NCBI RefSeq assembly: GCF_020382885.2 | Contig: NC_058495.1 | Location: forward strand, 20,938,127 to 21,002,126 | DNA length: 64,000 nt | Source: Scatophagus argus | Lineage: Eukaryota > Chordata > Actinopteri > Scatophagidae | Direction of reading: 5' to 3' | Shown: positions 62,620-64,000 of the stretch, piece after piece | Numbering within the stretch: position 1 is the stretch's first letter | Layout: every line of letters starts with the position of its first letter | Notes under the pieces: model-generated | What the model was told of the DNA's origin: nothing | What the model saw: the letters and a program-made list of their open reading frames with translations, nothing else | Databases searched by the model: none | Program-made: the position numbers and the translations under genes

Positions 62620-62651
<32 letters not shown>
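62539..62651. repeat. Paired (GT)n and (CA)n microsatellites in inverted orientation
   Basis: (TG)n at 62539-62562 and (AC)n at 62619-62651, separated by 56 bases. The two arms are complementary and could pair into a hairpin. Confidence 0.88.
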
Positions 62652-62654
<3 letters not shown>

Positions 62655-64000
62655 CAGCACATCCCCACAGCTGCACAGAGGCGTCCAGTCAGCACGGCCA
62701 GGGGACATGGGAGCCAAAGCCCAAAGATGGAGCATGGACAGTGGCAGCTGGGGAGCTGACAAAGCCCCATTCAGAGGGCCCAGGCCTGGGGACAATGGCT
62801 GGGCCAGGCTGAGCCCTCTCCTCCACTCTTCCACCCAAAGATTAATACTTCAGATGGGCTTCCCGGTGGCAGGCAGGGCTAAAAGGAGAGCCCTCCTGTT
62901 TGTCACTGGGCATTGTGCGACTCGCCTGAGAACCAACCTCTTGGATGAGCTTGACAAATGAGAGCCGCCATTGACAGTGAACAGATTGGGCCTGCTACTA
63001 TTGTTTTGATTGTGGAGCGGGTATAATCAAGTTATTTGGGCCTCGGGGAGTTTTTGTTTCTCTCTCCTGATGCTCTTGACACCACAGTCCCACCTTAACA
63101 GTCTCTGCTGGTTCAGCTGTGATCTGAGCCTGGTCATGTTTCCCCTCCTGTTTGTTGTTTCTATTTATCAAAGCTGTATAGAGGCTACAACAGCAAGAGG
63201 AAGTTAATTTACTTTGGTGTGGGAATCTCACTATCTATTCATGTGCCCTACAGAAGGCAGTGCAGGTGCAACAGGTGTAGGTGTGTGTATTCTTGCCACA
63301 GTCAATAGGGCTACAGTAGAGTTATTGTTATGTTTTCAATGCAGATGTCCCCTGTACACCTGACCTGAGTAGTGTTAAAAGAATAGCTCAGCCAGAGGAC
63401 TACAGTAACCAGAGACCTTGTTAGGTAAGGGCTGGGGGTAAACACGAGCAGCTCAGGTGTACCCCTCTACCCCTCCCTAACCTTTCTCTCTGTAATGTTG
63501 TCAGGTGAGTGCAGTGCAGGTGTTTAGCCCCCAGCAAGGCAGCATTTCAGGTTAAACTGCAGGAACGCTGCCCCGCCTTTGCACTGGGAAACTAGAAGTG
63601 GCCTGAGAGTACACAGTGTCACACCTGCACACCTGTGCACCCAGTAGGTGTTTTGCTACTGTGATCACATCACACGATTAGACAACAGGAAATATTCTAC
63701 TACTGAAAGTCACATGCAAATAAGCAAATAAGCCTCGTAGCACTCCGCCTTTGCCTGTTTCATAAAGCAACAAAGGAGGATTGAACATTTGTCATCATGT
63801 ACTGTGGGTACAGTTATGGCTGCCTGGGCCATCTGCTCTTTCTGTCCCGGTTGTATTGCTGTGCATCGACCAGCCATTCTCACAATAAAGGAATGTGCCT
63901 TTCTTGTAAACATACATTGGCCCTCCCCTGCCTGAAGTGCCATTCCTGTTCGTTGTTCCCTCCCGTCCCGGTGTTCTCCCATCAACTGTGGTCTCCAACA

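Larger units (their letters stand above)
57200..64000. other. Right flank, gene-free
   Basis: No exon recognised on either strand. It contains T-rich runs (T22 at 58265-58286), microsatellites at 58532-58553 (GA), 59291-59320 (CA), 62539-62562 (GT) and 62619-62651 (CA), a G-rich patch at 60258-60380 and a homeodomain-like inverted repeat at 60728-60748. This may be upstream regulatory territory of id1. Open frames here look like chance frames in GC-richer DNA. Confidence 0.55.

Overview
The window is nuclear DNA from a ray-finned fish, most likely a teleost. The genes are split by GT-AG introns and encode vertebrate proteins, with fish-like sequence at id1. The spacers carry fish-type SINEs, a Tc1-like relic and many CA/GT microsatellites. 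Species cannot be named from the sequence. There is no sign of prokaryotic, phage, CRISPR or organellar DNA.

Three protein-coding genes can be rebuilt exon by exon with reading frame kept at every junction. (1) zmynd8 is on the minus strand, coding 17322 to 2346, with 20 coding exons and about 1194 residues. It is a chromatin reader with PHD finger, bromodomain, PWWP domain, coiled coil and MYND finger. (2) ncoa3 (SRC-3/AIB1) is on the plus strand, coding 39884 to 50185, with 21 coding exons and about 1564 residues, plus two non-coding 5' exons at about 21.2 and 37.8 kb. It is a bHLH-PAS nuclear-receptor coactivator with three LXXLL boxes. (3) id1 is on the minus strand, coding 55820 to 55211, with two exons and 132 residues. 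It is a dominant-negative HLH protein.

Layout: 1-1.25 kb is flank with a striking AACGTT cluster; 1.4-19.0 kb is zmynd8; 19.05-21.1 kb is the spacer between the divergent zmynd8 and ncoa3 promoters; 21.1-52 kb is ncoa3, including a 16.5 kb first intron rich in repeats; 52-54.7 kb is the spacer before the convergent id1; 54.7-56.1 kb is id1 and its core promoter; 56.9-57.0 kb is a probable BMP/SMAD-responsive element; 57.2-64 kb shows no gene.

All three products act on transcription: ZMYND8 reads modified histones, NCOA3 brings acetyltransferases to nuclear receptors, and ID1 blocks bHLH factors downstream of BMP signalling. Nothing shows they form one operon-like unit. The zmynd8-ncoa3 neighbourhood is the ancestral vertebrate one, while id1 so close to ncoa3 differs from the human arrangement as I remember it. 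No wholly new system was found. The best leads are the id1 distal element, a fish-specific Met-Asn-Gln repeat in NCOA3, a tiny alternative first coding exon of zmynd8 and several nested or foldback mobile elements.
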